A stretch of DNA of 22,672 nt from an uncultured Candidatus Saccharibacteria bacterium (GCA_947427985.1 CANEKB010000005.1:1-22672); one strand, 5' to 3'; shown: positions 14,826-22,315, numbered from the stretch's first letter. Notes: generated by a model not told the origin, from the sequence alone. Numbers and translations: made by a program.

Positions 14826-15734
14826 ATGCAAGGTTTAATCCTCAAAAATGTATCCAAAACCTTTGCCGGCAAAAAAGTTGTCGACAAAATCTCGCTCGAG
14901 CTGACCAAGCCTAGCGTTTACGGGTTACTCGGCACCAACGGCGCTGGCAAGACTACTACCATCCGTATGATTCTCGGTATTCTTAAAAAGGATAGCGGAG
15001 AAATCACTTGGAACGGACAAGCGGTCGACCGCAAGAGTGTCAATTTTGGTTATCTACCAGAAGAACGCGGCGTCTACCCGAAAATTAAAATTTACGACCA
15101 GCTCATGTATTTCGCCGAGCTGAAAGGTATGGACAAAGTTACCGCCGACAAATCAATTCGCAAATGGGCTAAAGTTCTTAAAGTCGAAGAATATCTCGAA
15201 ATGCCAGCCGAAAAGCTGTCCAAAGGCAATCAACAAAAAATCCAGTTCATGACCGCAATCATTCATAATCCTGACCTCGTCGTGCTCGACGAACCATTTA
15301 GCGGGCTCGATCCGGTCAATACCGAAATTCTGAAAAATATCATCATCGACTTAGTTCGTCATGGTAAATACATCATTATGTCCGCCCACCAAATGCCTAC
15401 AATTGAGGAATTCTGTACTGACATCCTCATTCTTAATCGCGGCAAAACCGTCCTCCAAGGCAATCTAAAAGACATCAAAGCCGCTTATCCCGCTAACCGC
15501 GTCGTCATTGATACGACGAGTGATATTACAAAGTATCTAAAACAAGCCAAATTAGCGGTCGAAAACGAGAAAGACCACCAATATACTATCAAGATTAAGC
15601 ACGAGAATGCAGCACGCGAGCTGCTCGAACAGCTCGTCGCAGACCATATCACGATCGACCGATTCGAAATTATGAAACCAACTCTAAACGATATTTTCAT
15701 CGAAAAAGTAGGAGCCACAAATGCAAACTCGTAA
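14826..15734 (+). CDS. ABC transporter ATP-binding protein, NatA-like
   Basis: A 302-residue ATPase of the NatA/drug-export type. Walker A is GLLGTNGAGKTTT, the signature LSKGNQQKIQF, Walker B LVVLDEPFSGLDP and the H-loop SAHQM. After residue about 220 it has a C-terminal extension (HQYTIKIKHENAARELLEQL...FEIMKPTLNDIFIEKVG) like the DUF4162 tail common in this family. It works with the permease encoded next: the two reading frames overlap by 14 nt. The substrate is not readable; NatAB relatives export sodium, but most homologues are uncharacterised exporters. Confidence 0.9.
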   Translation: MQGLILKNVSKTFAGKKVVDKISLELTKPSVYGLLGTNGAGKTTTIRMILGILKKDSGEITWNGQAVDRKSVNFGYLPEERGVYPKIKIYDQLMYFAELKGMDKVTADKSIRKWAKVLKVEEYLEMPAEKLSKGNQQKIQFMTAIIHNPDLVVLDEPFSGLDPVNTEILKNIIIDLVRHGKYIIMSAHQMPTIEEFCTDILILNRGKTVLQGNLKDIKAAYPANRVVIDTTSDITKYLKQAKLAVENEKDHQYTIKIKHENAARELLEQLVADHITIDRFEIMKPTLNDIFIEKVGATNANS

Positions 15735-16944
15735 CTTCCACGACATTCTTACTGTTATCAAATTTACTATGCGCGACATTCTTGGTCGTAAATCTTTTCG
15801 CATTTCTACCGCTATCATCACCATCCTCATCATTCTTGGTTTTAATATCCCCAACTTCCTCAATTCGTTTACTAACGAGGGGCCTTCATCTGACACCATT
15901 CTCGTACTCGATCACGACAATGTTTTTGAAGGTAAAATCCCAGAATATGACGATCTTGAACTTAGCACAGAAAGCACTGAGGCTATCGAAGAAAAAATAA
16001 TGAATGATGAAATTAGCGCCGCTATTTACATCTCCCGCACCGACAGCGGATCTCCACATCTACATTACCTTGTCAAAAACATGGTCGCCGCTAGCGAAAT
16101 GCCGACCAAGTTGCTTGATGCCTTCATTTATCAATATACCGCCAACCAAGTCAACAAGCTAAATCTCACTCCAACCCAAACCCAGCAAATCCTACCAAGT
16201 TTTCGCGTCACAACCTCGCAGGTCGATACGCAAGAAGTTGGCGGCAATATCTTCGTCATGATGATACTTTCCTGCATCCTCTTCTTTGCGATTTATTTTT
16301 GCGCCTACCAAGTCTCAATCTCTATCACCGTTGAAAAAACTTCCAAAATCATGGAAACCTTGGTTACATCAACAACGCCTCGTACTATCATTCTTGGTAA
16401 AACCATCGGTATCGGTCTTGTTGGGTTAATACAAATTCTTCTTTTTGCTATTGTCGCACTCATTAGTGCCTATACTTTCCTTGATCCAACTTTGCTTAAT
16501 GCGATGTTCGACCTATCTACTTTCACGCCACTCCTCGCTATCATTATGATTGTTTATTTTATTCTTGGATATTTCATGTACGCACTACTTTACGCTTTAA
16601 CTGGCTCCACTGTTAGCAAGCCCGAAGATGTTCAATCCGCCAATATGCCAATTGCTTTTATTACCATGATTGGCTTCTACCTCTCTTATTTCACTCTCAG
16701 CGACCCGACTGGCGATCTTAATTTCATTGCCGCGCTCCTACCAATCTCATCACCATTCTGCATGCCATTACGCGTTATGATGGGAATCGCTAGCGCCTGG
16801 GAAGTTACGCTCTCAATCGCTATCCTTATTGTTGCCTGCGTCATTATTGCCCATATCGCCATCAAAATCTATAGCAACGCTATTCTTAACTATGGCACTA
16901 AAATGAGCCTTGGCAGCTTATTGAAAATCTATAAGGAAAAATAA
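15721..16944 (+). CDS. ABC-2 type permease, NatB-like
   Basis: A 407-residue membrane protein. It has an N-terminal transmembrane segment (about 25-48), a large extracytoplasmic domain (about 50-175, acidic), then five or six membrane segments. The helix-linking motif ISITVEKTSKIMETLVTSTTPRTIILGKTIGIGLVGLIQ is the family hallmark (EKTSRIMEvLlsS..p..ll.GK). The start ATG 15721 has AGGAG 7 nt upstream and lies inside the end of the natA-like gene (14-nt overlap), so the two are translationally coupled. It forms an exporter with the ATPase. It ends in TAA before a hairpin. Confidence 0.9.
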   Translation: MQTRNFHDILTVIKFTMRDILGRKSFRISTAIITILIILGFNIPNFLNSFTNEGPSSDTILVLDHDNVFEGKIPEYDDLELSTESTEAIEEKIMNDEISAAIYISRTDSGSPHLHYLVKNMVAASEMPTKLLDAFIYQYTANQVNKLNLTPTQTQQILPSFRVTTSQVDTQEVGGNIFVMMILSCILFFAIYFCAYQVSISITVEKTSKIMETLVTSTTPRTIILGKTIGIGLVGLIQILLFAIVALISAYTFLDPTLLNAMFDLSTFTPLLAIIMIVYFILGYFMYALLYALTGSTVSKPEDVQSANMPIAFITMIGFYLSYFTLSDPTGDLNFIAALLPISSPFCMPLRVMMGIASAWEVTLSIAILIVACVIIAHIAIKIYSNAILNYGTKMSLGSLLKIYKEK

Positions 16945-16967
16945 ATAAAAAATCCGTAAGCCCCTGC

Positions 16968-17004
16968 AAAGTCGTAGTCTGTTTATTGGACTACGACTTT
17001 TGCT
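16968..17004 (+). terminator. Probable terminator of the NatAB-like operon
   Basis: AAAGTCGTAGTC (16968-16979) and GACTACGACTTT (16989-17000) form a perfect 12-bp stem with a 9-base loop, followed by a modest T-run (TTTTGCTT). It could be a terminator or another stable hairpin. Confidence 0.65.
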
Positions 17005-17043
17005 TCCTAAAAACAAACTTAACACAAAATTAATGAATCGTTG

Positions 17044-17080
17044 TATAATGGTTATGAATAATATAAAACCACTAAGGAGG
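17044..17080 (+). promoter_or_regulatory. Promoter and strong Shine-Dalgarno of the Lys/Thr-tail membrane protein gene
   Basis: TATAAT at 17044-17049 has a weak TTAACA -35 (17019-17024, 19-bp spacer). The start is expected near 17056. The leader of about 30 nt carries AAGGAGG (17074-17080) only 4 nt before GTG 17085. Confidence 0.65.
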
Positions 17081-17084
17081 AATT

Positions 17085-17870
17085 GTGGCTGAAACTAAAG
17101 CACACAAAACTGCGAGCTCCGGTAAGGCAACTAAGACCGCCAAAACGGACAAGAAAACTACCAAAACTACTAAGCCAGTGCAAAAAGCAACCGCAACAAA
17201 AACAACTAAAACTACTAAAGCAACCGCCGCTGCCAGCAAACCAACCACTACGGCTACCACTAGCAAGTCGCAACCAGTCAAAAAGAGCGGCTTCGCAAAA
17301 GTTGTACTTTGGATTATCAGCTTACTAGCACTCGCAGCTGTCGTTACGGCAATCGTCGTCTGTGTTATTAATAAAAATACTAACTCTGTCTATGTCGAAA
17401 CCAGCAAAGGTGAGAAAATCGAAACTGCCTATGTTGGCTTTAATGATGACAAATTCCGTATTAAGATCCCGACTAGCTACAAGGCTATGGAAGAAAAAGA
17501 GATCAAAGAAAAGTATGGCAGTGAGGCACCCAATGCTGTCTATACAAACGACAACGATACAGTCAATATCGCAGTTAGCACTACTGATAACGCTCTAGCA
17601 AATGACCAAATCGAAGAATATCTCAAAGCGATGAAGAGTATCCTTGGGCTTGGTGGCGATCTACTTGGCGACGATTATTATCAAGTCGGCGACCATAATG
17701 TTGCAACAATCCAACTCGATACAAAATCAAACGAAGGGAACTACTACAATAATATGATGTTCTTCTCCGTAGATGGTAAACTCGCTATCGTTACCTTCAA
17801 CTGCACTAGCGACCTAAAGGACGAATATATGCCAGTAGGTGACTTCGTCATTAAGTCACTTGCCTTCTAG
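17085..17870 (+). CDS. Single-pass membrane protein with histone-like Lys/Thr/Ala tail
   Basis: A 261-residue protein with a GTG start, chosen for AAGGAGG just upstream. Residues 1-68 are nearly all Lys, Thr, Ala and Ser in KTTK/KATA repeats, resembling the tails of histone H1 or bacterial H1-like proteins. One transmembrane helix follows (about 70-95), then an extracytoplasmic domain (about 100-261) with FNDDKFRIKIPTSYKAMEEKEIKEKYG and GNYYNNMMFFSVDGKLAIVTFNCT, loosely like DUF1795/PsbP-type domains. By the positive-inside rule the basic tail is cytoplasmic, so it could touch nucleic acid, anionic lipid or ribosomes. I do not recognise the family. It ends in TAG just before a clear terminator and stands as a single-gene unit. 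Confidence 0.75.
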   Translation: MAETKAHKTASSGKATKTAKTDKKTTKTTKPVQKATATKTTKTTKATAAASKPTTTATTSKSQPVKKSGFAKVVLWIISLLALAAVVTAIVVCVINKNTNSVYVETSKGEKIETAYVGFNDDKFRIKIPTSYKAMEEKEIKEKYGSEAPNAVYTNDNDTVNIAVSTTDNALANDQIEEYLKAMKSILGLGGDLLGDDYYQVGDHNVATIQLDTKSNEGNYYNNMMFFSVDGKLAIVTFNCTSDLKDEYMPVGDFVIKSLAF

Positions 17871-17889
17871 GTCTTTAAAGGCAAACCTG

Positions 17890-17921
17890 AAAATCTCCTC
17901 GCTCTAGCGGGGAGATTTTAT
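17890..17921 (+). terminator. Intrinsic terminator after the Lys/Thr-tail gene
   Basis: AAAATCTCCTCGC and GCGGGGAGATTTT form a 13-bp stem (one U-G pair) with a 4-base loop, followed by ATC. The upstream half of the polymerase promoter overlaps its 3' arm. Confidence 0.85.
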
Positions 17922-17928
17922 CATGCTG

Positions 17929-17934
17929 TATAAT
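17929..17934 (+). promoter_or_regulatory. -10 TATAAT, near-leaderless promoter of the Y-family polymerase gene
   Basis: TATAAT is followed by 7 nt and ATG 17942, one base more than the other leaderless starts. There is no LexA-type box that I can recognise. Confidence 0.7.
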
Positions 17935-17941
17935 ATACCTT

Positions 17942-19426
17942 ATGGAACGGATCTATGCAGCTATTGATCTTAAATCTTTCTTCGCTTCGGTCGAATGTGT
18001 CCGACGTGACCTTGATCCGCTATCCACACATCTCGTCGTCGCCGACCCAACTCGCACCGAAAAAACTATTTGTCTAGCGATTTCTCCCGCACTCAAAGCC
18101 TACGGACTACCAGGACGCGCCCGACTCTTTGAAGTATTGCAAAAAGTCCAGGAAATCAACGCTGAGCGTGCCAGTCACGTGCCATATCACCGCCTAAGCG
18201 GCAGTTCTTGCTTTGCCGACGAACTCGCGCAAAACCCTGACTTAGCGCTCAACTTTGTAATCGCCCCACCCCACATGAAAGATTATGTCGAAACTAGCAC
18301 CAATATTTACCGCACTTATCTCCGTTTTGTTGCGCCTGAAGATATTTTCGTCTATTCAATTGATGAAGTTTTTCTCGATCTAACTAGCTATCTCAAAATG
18401 TATCAAATGACACCGAGTCAACTCGTTACTAAGCTAGTTTCAGAAGTTTTTCGGCTCACTGGTATTACTGCCACCGCCGGTATTGGTACTAATCTATACC
18501 TAGCAAAAGTCGCGCTCGATATTCTCGCCAAACACGCCCAACCTAATAGCGCTGGCGTCCGCATCGCCGAACTCAACGAGCTTAGCTTTCGCAAACAGCT
18601 CTGGACTCACCATCCGCTCACCGATTTCTGGCGTATCGGCCCCGGATACGATCGTAAACTCCGTGGACATTGCATGTTTACCATGGGAGATGTTGCACGA
18701 TGTTCGCTAGAAAACATGGAACTCCTATACAAACTTTTTGGCGTCAACGCCGAACTACTTATCGACCATGCTTGGGGCTACGAGAGTGCCACTATCGCTA
18801 GCGTCAAACATTATCGTCCTAGCGCCACTAGCCTCAGCTCTGGTCAGGTCTTGCAGTGTCCTTATAGCTTTGACAAAGCTCGGATTATTGTTCAAGAGAT
18901 GTCCGACGCTTTAACGCTTAGCATGCTTGAAAAAGGCTTCCTAACCGACCAGCTTATCCTCCATATTAGCTACGACGTCTCTAGTCTAGAGCAATGTCCA
19001 GACTACCACGGGCCACGCTCCCACGATCGCTACGGTCGCGAAAAACCTAAATCCGCCCACGGTACATTTCGTTTGTCCGAACCGACGGCCTCCACCCGCC
19101 AAACCCGCGATGGCTTTCTCCAGCTTTACGACGAGCTTGTCGACCCGCGTCTTTCTATCCGCAAGATCACTCTCACAGTTGGTGAGCTAGTACCGAAAGA
19201 CTCCACGCGTCCACAACCAGCCTATCAGCAAACTCAGCTTTTTGTCGAACCATCCATACTTAACGAACTGGCGCAAAAAGCAAACGACAATAACGATAAG
19301 CTCCAATCTGCTATCCTTAATATCCAGAAACGCTATGGTAAGAACGCTATCCTAAAAGGTCTTAATTTCGAAGACGGCGCTACTGCTATCAATCGTAATC
19401 ACCAAATCGGCGGACATAAGGAATAA
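17942..19426 (+). CDS. Y-family translesion DNA polymerase (UmuC/DinP-like)
   Basis: A 494-residue polymerase, longer than DinB (about 350) and nearer to UmuC-type. The catalytic acids are D9 in AAIDLKSFFASVE and D141-E142 in SIDEVFLDLTSY. A helix-hairpin-helix/thumb region (DFWRIGPGYDRKLRG) follows, and a little-finger domain ends the protein. It closes with RNHQIGGHKE, a C terminus I associate with UmuC homologues of Firmicutes and their plasmids and prophages. The role is error-prone bypass of DNA lesions. The gene is followed after 5 nt by a YolD-like gene, the usual partner in Firmicutes, so the pair was probably acquired together from that group; this is inference. Confidence 0.9.
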   Translation: MERIYAAIDLKSFFASVECVRRDLDPLSTHLVVADPTRTEKTICLAISPALKAYGLPGRARLFEVLQKVQEINAERASHVPYHRLSGSSCFADELAQNPDLALNFVIAPPHMKDYVETSTNIYRTYLRFVAPEDIFVYSIDEVFLDLTSYLKMYQMTPSQLVTKLVSEVFRLTGITATAGIGTNLYLAKVALDILAKHAQPNSAGVRIAELNELSFRKQLWTHHPLTDFWRIGPGYDRKLRGHCMFTMGDVARCSLENMELLYKLFGVNAELLIDHAWGYESATIASVKHYRPSATSLSSGQVLQCPYSFDKARIIVQEMSDALTLSMLEKGFLTDQLILHISYDVSSLEQCPDYHGPRSHDRYGREKPKSAHGTFRLSEPTASTRQTRDGFLQLYDELVDPRLSIRKITLTVGELVPKDSTRPQPAYQQTQLFVEPSILNELAQKANDNNDKLQSAILNIQKRYGKNAILKGLNFEDGATAINRNHQIGGHKE

Positions 19427-19431
19427 TTAAT

Positions 19432-19731
19432 ATGAGTGCAAATTCCGCTTCTTTCGTACCCAACATTACCGGACCAACTTCTGACGAGTCTTCACTTGAC
19501 CCGCACCGTTACGATGACATCATCCATCGCAACCGACCAGTTTCGTTAACTCATCCACCTATGAGTCTTGAGGCTCGCTCGGCTCAGTTTGCTCCCTTCG
19601 CCACACTTAGCCGCTATCACGAAATCATTAAATCTATCGACGAGACCACCCAAAATCAAATCGACGTTGATCGTAGAAAATCACTCATCAACGTCGACCA
19701 GCCAAGTTATCTAGAAGATTTAAATGTATAG
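19432..19731 (+). CDS. YolD-like protein, partner of the Y-family polymerase
   Basis: A 99-residue protein. The core reads RYDDIIHRNRPVSLTHPPMSLEARSAQFAPFATLSRYHEIIKSIDETT (about 26-75), matching the YolD-like family, in which PMS...RAAQFAPFAAL is conserved. These small proteins sit next to UmuC/ImuB-type polymerases and are thought to be UmuD-like or ImuA-like accessory factors, though their mechanism is poorly known. It follows the polymerase by 5 nt, with AAGGA about 12 nt before the ATG. The last 12 bases overlap the tail of the convergent metallo-beta-lactamase gene, so there is no room for a terminator. Confidence 0.85.
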   Translation: MSANSASFVPNITGPTSDESSLDPHRYDDIIHRNRPVSLTHPPMSLEARSAQFAPFATLSRYHEIIKSIDETTQNQIDVDRRKSLINVDQPSYLEDLNV

Positions 19732-20364
19732 ACTCTCATTCGGATCAAGAGCTGCACATTCTGCGCCAATTTCATCACAAACCATTTTTATCCAATTATT
19801 ATTGAAAGTTTTACCAAGCTCTGACAAAACCGCATCATGCATTGGAACGACATTTTCCGGTTTAGTCGACCGGACATAATTCATGCTCTCGCTTAATTTT
19901 AACCACGGCGCTGCTACTGGTACACAAAGTACTTTCGTCCGTCCATCAATCGGAAGATAATCAAACGAGTCGCCTGGATTTACCACCATATCATTCACAA
20001 CCGCACCAATGTTCTGGCAAGGCACAACTCCTGGCACAATCGAAGCATGATTTTCGCCAAAAAAATTCAAACGAAAATCTTCAATTTCAACAGTATCGCC
20101 ATGCTTCACGACATTCACGTTCCAATTCGTGTCCAACACCGGTGCAGTATCAGCCGTTGTAAAAATCTGCACGTTCGGGTTCTCTGCTACAATCTTCGCT
20201 AGCCTTTCGATTTGAAGATGATCACCATGCTTATGTGTTAAGACTATTGCTGCCACATTCTTTAGTTCTGGTAATTCCATTGTATACTCCACTGGATCAA
20301 AAACAACCAATTTATTATTTTCTTCCACAACTAAACCTGAATGCTCTAATTTTGTGATTTTCAT
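19720..20364 (-). CDS. UlaG-like metallo-beta-lactamase-fold hydrolase
   Basis: A 214-residue protein. The metal motif is T43-H-K-H-G-D-H49 (H44, H46, D48, H49), with H106 (GENHASIV), D132 (NPGDSFD) and H176 (VPMHDAVLS) as further ligands, so a two-metal site looks complete. The layout matches UlaG-type hydrolases, named for L-ascorbate-6-phosphate lactonase, but many act on other phosphoesters or lactones, so the substrate is open. The start ATG 20364 has a strong GGAGG 4 nt upstream. A TGC TAAAAT extended -10 (20389-20381, minus) gives a leader of about 10 nt. It is divergent from the CDF exporter gene. Confidence 0.85.
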   Translation of the reverse strand: MKITKLEHSGLVVEENNKLVVFDPVEYTMELPELKNVAAIVLTHKHGDHLQIERLAKIVAENPNVQIFTTADTAPVLDTNWNVNVVKHGDTVEIEDFRLNFFGENHASIVPGVVPCQNIGAVVNDMVVNPGDSFDYLPIDGRTKVLCVPVAAPWLKLSESMNYVRSTKPENVVPMHDAVLSELGKTFNNNWIKMVCDEIGAECAALDPNESLYI

Positions 20365-20431
20365 CTTCCTCCTTTTTCCTATTTTAGCATATCTTATAGC
20401 CGCCTAGTTCTTAGCTATCATCATATTAAAT

Positions 20432-20452
20432 ACGTTGTAAATTTTACAACGT
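20432..20452. repeat. 21-bp perfect inverted repeat in the divergent control region
   Basis: ACGTTGTAAA and TTTACAACGT flank a single T. It contains the 17-mer GTTGTAAATTTTACAAC, nearly identical to that at 7069-7085. It lies just upstream of the CDF -35 (20461) and about 70 bp from the start of the divergent metallo-hydrolase gene. Good candidate for a dimeric regulator site. Confidence 0.72.
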
Positions 20453-20460
20453 TTAATCGG

Positions 20461-20490
20461 TTGACGAATCAATGATCGCTCAACTATAAT
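20461..20490 (+). promoter_or_regulatory. Sigma-70 promoter of the CDF exporter gene
   Basis: TTGACG (20461-20466), an 18-bp spacer, then TATAAT (20485-20490). The start is expected near 20497, leaving a leader of about 97 nt before ATG 20594. I see no riboswitch I can name in that leader. Confidence 0.8.
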
Positions 20491-20593
20491 CAAGCTAGGC
20501 TGATTTTCTTTCATTGACCGTACGCAAACTTTGAGCTTTTCCTACAAAATTTTGATAAAACTTCTAACACTATTCTAAACAGGGAATTATCTT

Positions 20594-21505
20594 ATGTCAA
20601 AATCTCCTAAATCAGAGAGGAATATTCTGATTGCCTTTTTATTAAACCTCGGTTTTTCAGTCTACGAGTTTATCGGCGGCAGTCTTACTGGTAGCGTCGC
20701 TATAGTTTCTGACGCAATTCATGATATCGGCGATGCAATGAGCATCGGCCTATCTTATTTCCTCGAGCGCAAAAGTAAGCGCCACCCTGACCAAGCCTAC
20801 ACTTACGGCTATCTTCGCTATTCTGTACTCGGTAGCCTAATCACAACCGTTATTCTCTTGCTAGGATCAGTCTTCGTTATTACTAATGCAATTTCTCGCG
20901 TTATTCATCCAGTCGAGATTCACTACGACGGCATGATCATTCTCGCCGTCATTGGCGTCATTGTGAACTTTCTCGCCGCTTTCTTCACCCGCAAAGGCGA
21001 TTCACTCAACCAAAAGTCCGTCAATCTTCACATGCTCGAGGACGTACTTGGCTGGGTCGTTGTCCTTATCGGCGCCATCGTCATGCGTTTTACGAATTTT
21101 AGCTACATTGATCCAATTCTTTCAATCGTCGTCGCCGGCTTTATCTTCTGGCAGGCGCTCATGAACTTCCAAAACATTCTTAATGTTTTCCTCGAAAAAG
21201 CTCCCAATAATATTTCACCCGATCAACTCTGCGAACATCTACTCAAACTAAAAGGTATCGAAGACGTGCATCATGTTCATCTTTGGAGTATGGATGGATT
21301 TCATAACTACGCCACACTCCATGTCGTCACGAAAGACGAGTCCACCAAAATTAAAAAACTAATTCGCGATGAACTTACCAAACACGGCATTAGTCACTCA
21401 ACTATCGAGCTGGAAAACCCTGGTGAACATTGCCACGATGATCACTGCAATGTAGAACCGACAAAAGTCCACGCTCATGCCCACCAGCACGGACACAAGC
21501 ACTAA
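20594..21505 (+). CDS. Cation diffusion facilitator, zinc/cadmium-type exporter
   Basis: A 303-residue CDF transporter with six membrane segments, a cytoplasmic C-terminal domain (about 205-280) and a His-rich tail (HCHDDHCNVEPTKVHAHAHQHGHKH). The transport site has H43-x3-D47 in SDAIHDIGDA (TM2) and H146-x3-D150 in LHMLEDVLG (TM5). The His-Asp/His-Asp set is typical of Zn/Cd-selective members such as ZitB and ZnT. It should export excess zinc by proton exchange. AGGGA lies 9 nt before the ATG. The promoter is a good sigma-70 site beside a perfect palindrome, which would suit metal-dependent control. The stop overlaps that of the convergent small ORF by 2 bases. Confidence 0.93.
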   Translation: MSKSPKSERNILIAFLLNLGFSVYEFIGGSLTGSVAIVSDAIHDIGDAMSIGLSYFLERKSKRHPDQAYTYGYLRYSVLGSLITTVILLLGSVFVITNAISRVIHPVEIHYDGMIILAVIGVIVNFLAAFFTRKGDSLNQKSVNLHMLEDVLGWVVVLIGAIVMRFTNFSYIDPILSIVVAGFIFWQALMNFQNILNVFLEKAPNNISPDQLCEHLLKLKGIEDVHHVHLWSMDGFHNYATLHVVTKDESTKIKKLIRDELTKHGISHSTIELENPGEHCHDDHCNVEPTKVHAHAHQHGHKH

Positions 21506-21630
21506 ATTTCGTCGTCGCTATTACCGAGAAATTCGTCAAGTTTTTCTAGCGAATACTGATCATAATCACACGGGTCAATAATCTTACCCGCAAGATAGTC
21601 GTTAATTAAATCATCTTCTGGTAATAGCAT
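21502..21630 (-). CDS. Small acidic ORF (42 residues) coupled to the G5-domain gene
   Basis: ATG 21630 lies 2 nt after the stop of the G5-DUF3761 gene (TAA at 21635-21633), the spacing of translational coupling. The product, MLLPEDDLINDYLAGKIIDP and onward to EKLDEFLGNSDDEI, is strongly acidic and helix-like, with one Cys. A longer frame starts at 21699 but overlaps the end of the upstream gene and is less likely. No family is recognised. It could be an antitoxin-like or adaptor peptide, or a non-functional ORF. Confidence 0.5.
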   Translation of the reverse strand: MLLPEDDLINDYLAGKIIDPCDYDQYSLEKLDEFLGNSDDEI

Positions 21631-21632
21631 AA

Positions 21633-22289
21633 TTAAATCCAGTATGCCACTCCACCATGATGAGAACAAGCTCCACGCCCAGTAGCGCTGCTTCGCCAAC
21701 CATCACGACAAATTGCTCCGCTGCGATAACCGCTACTTGGACCAGGAGCGGGGGTATAGGTGTAAGTCCGTGGCTCCGTCCAATGTATATAAGTTCCGGG
21801 ATATTCATCGTACCAACAATTAGTCTTACTGCTATCAGTCTTACATTCTTTGAGCGCCTGATCGCGACCTTTTTCCCACGCCACTCGTTTATCGCATTCG
21901 TCCCTAGCGTCTTTATTATCGTATTCCGTACCATTGCTACAGGTATAGTATCTTTTCGTACCGATGACTACAATTTTGTCTTTAGGCTCCTTGTTTACGA
22001 TTTCGCTAACTCTAACGCGATTAACCTCTCGACCAAATATATTTTTCGTTACCTCATAAATAACAGTTTTGTTGCCGTTATATCCTTCCTGTCTAATCTC
22101 GCTAGTACCGTCGCGCTTGGTATCATCATATTCAGTTCTAGTTTGATGCGTCACTATTTCAGTCGTTGCTTCTTCAAAAGAGCTAGTATAGTTAGATAGT
22201 AAAATTAGACTAACCGATGCGCATAAAATAAGAACGATAGCACAAACGGGCTTAACTGCATTAAATAAAAGCTTTGCTTTATCTTTCAT
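21633..22289 (-). CDS. Membrane-anchored/secreted protein with G5 domain and DUF3761 C terminus
   Basis: A 218-residue protein. Residues about 15-33 form an N-terminal hydrophobic segment (signal anchor or signal peptide). A G5 domain follows (about 38-112, with EYDDTKRDGTSEIRQEGYNGNKTVIYEVTKNIFGREVNRVRVSEIVNKEPKDKIVVIGTK), a wall- or sugar-binding module of surface proteins. The middle is Cys- and charge-rich (YTCSNGTEYDNKDARDECDKR...KECKTDSSKTNC, probably disulfide-bonded). The end AICRDGWRSSATGRGACSHHGGVAYW matches DUF3761, a short Cys/His module of unknown function. It is probably exported and attached to the cell surface. It has its own near-consensus promoter. Confidence 0.8.
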   Translation of the reverse strand: MKDKAKLLFNAVKPVCAIVLILCASVSLILLSNYTSSFEEATTEIVTHQTRTEYDDTKRDGTSEIRQEGYNGNKTVIYEVTKNIFGREVNRVRVSEIVNKEPKDKIVVIGTKRYYTCSNGTEYDNKDARDECDKRVAWEKGRDQALKECKTDSSKTNCWYDEYPGTYIHWTEPRTYTYTPAPGPSSGYRSGAICRDGWRSSATGRGACSHHGGVAYWI

Positions 22290-22315
22290 GATAGTATCTC
22301 GTATATTCTGCTCCT

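Noticed and set aside
21657..22199. 180-residue frame antisense to the G5-domain gene
   Set aside because: Low-complexity Ile/Ser/Phe product mirroring a gene with recognisable domains and a good promoter.
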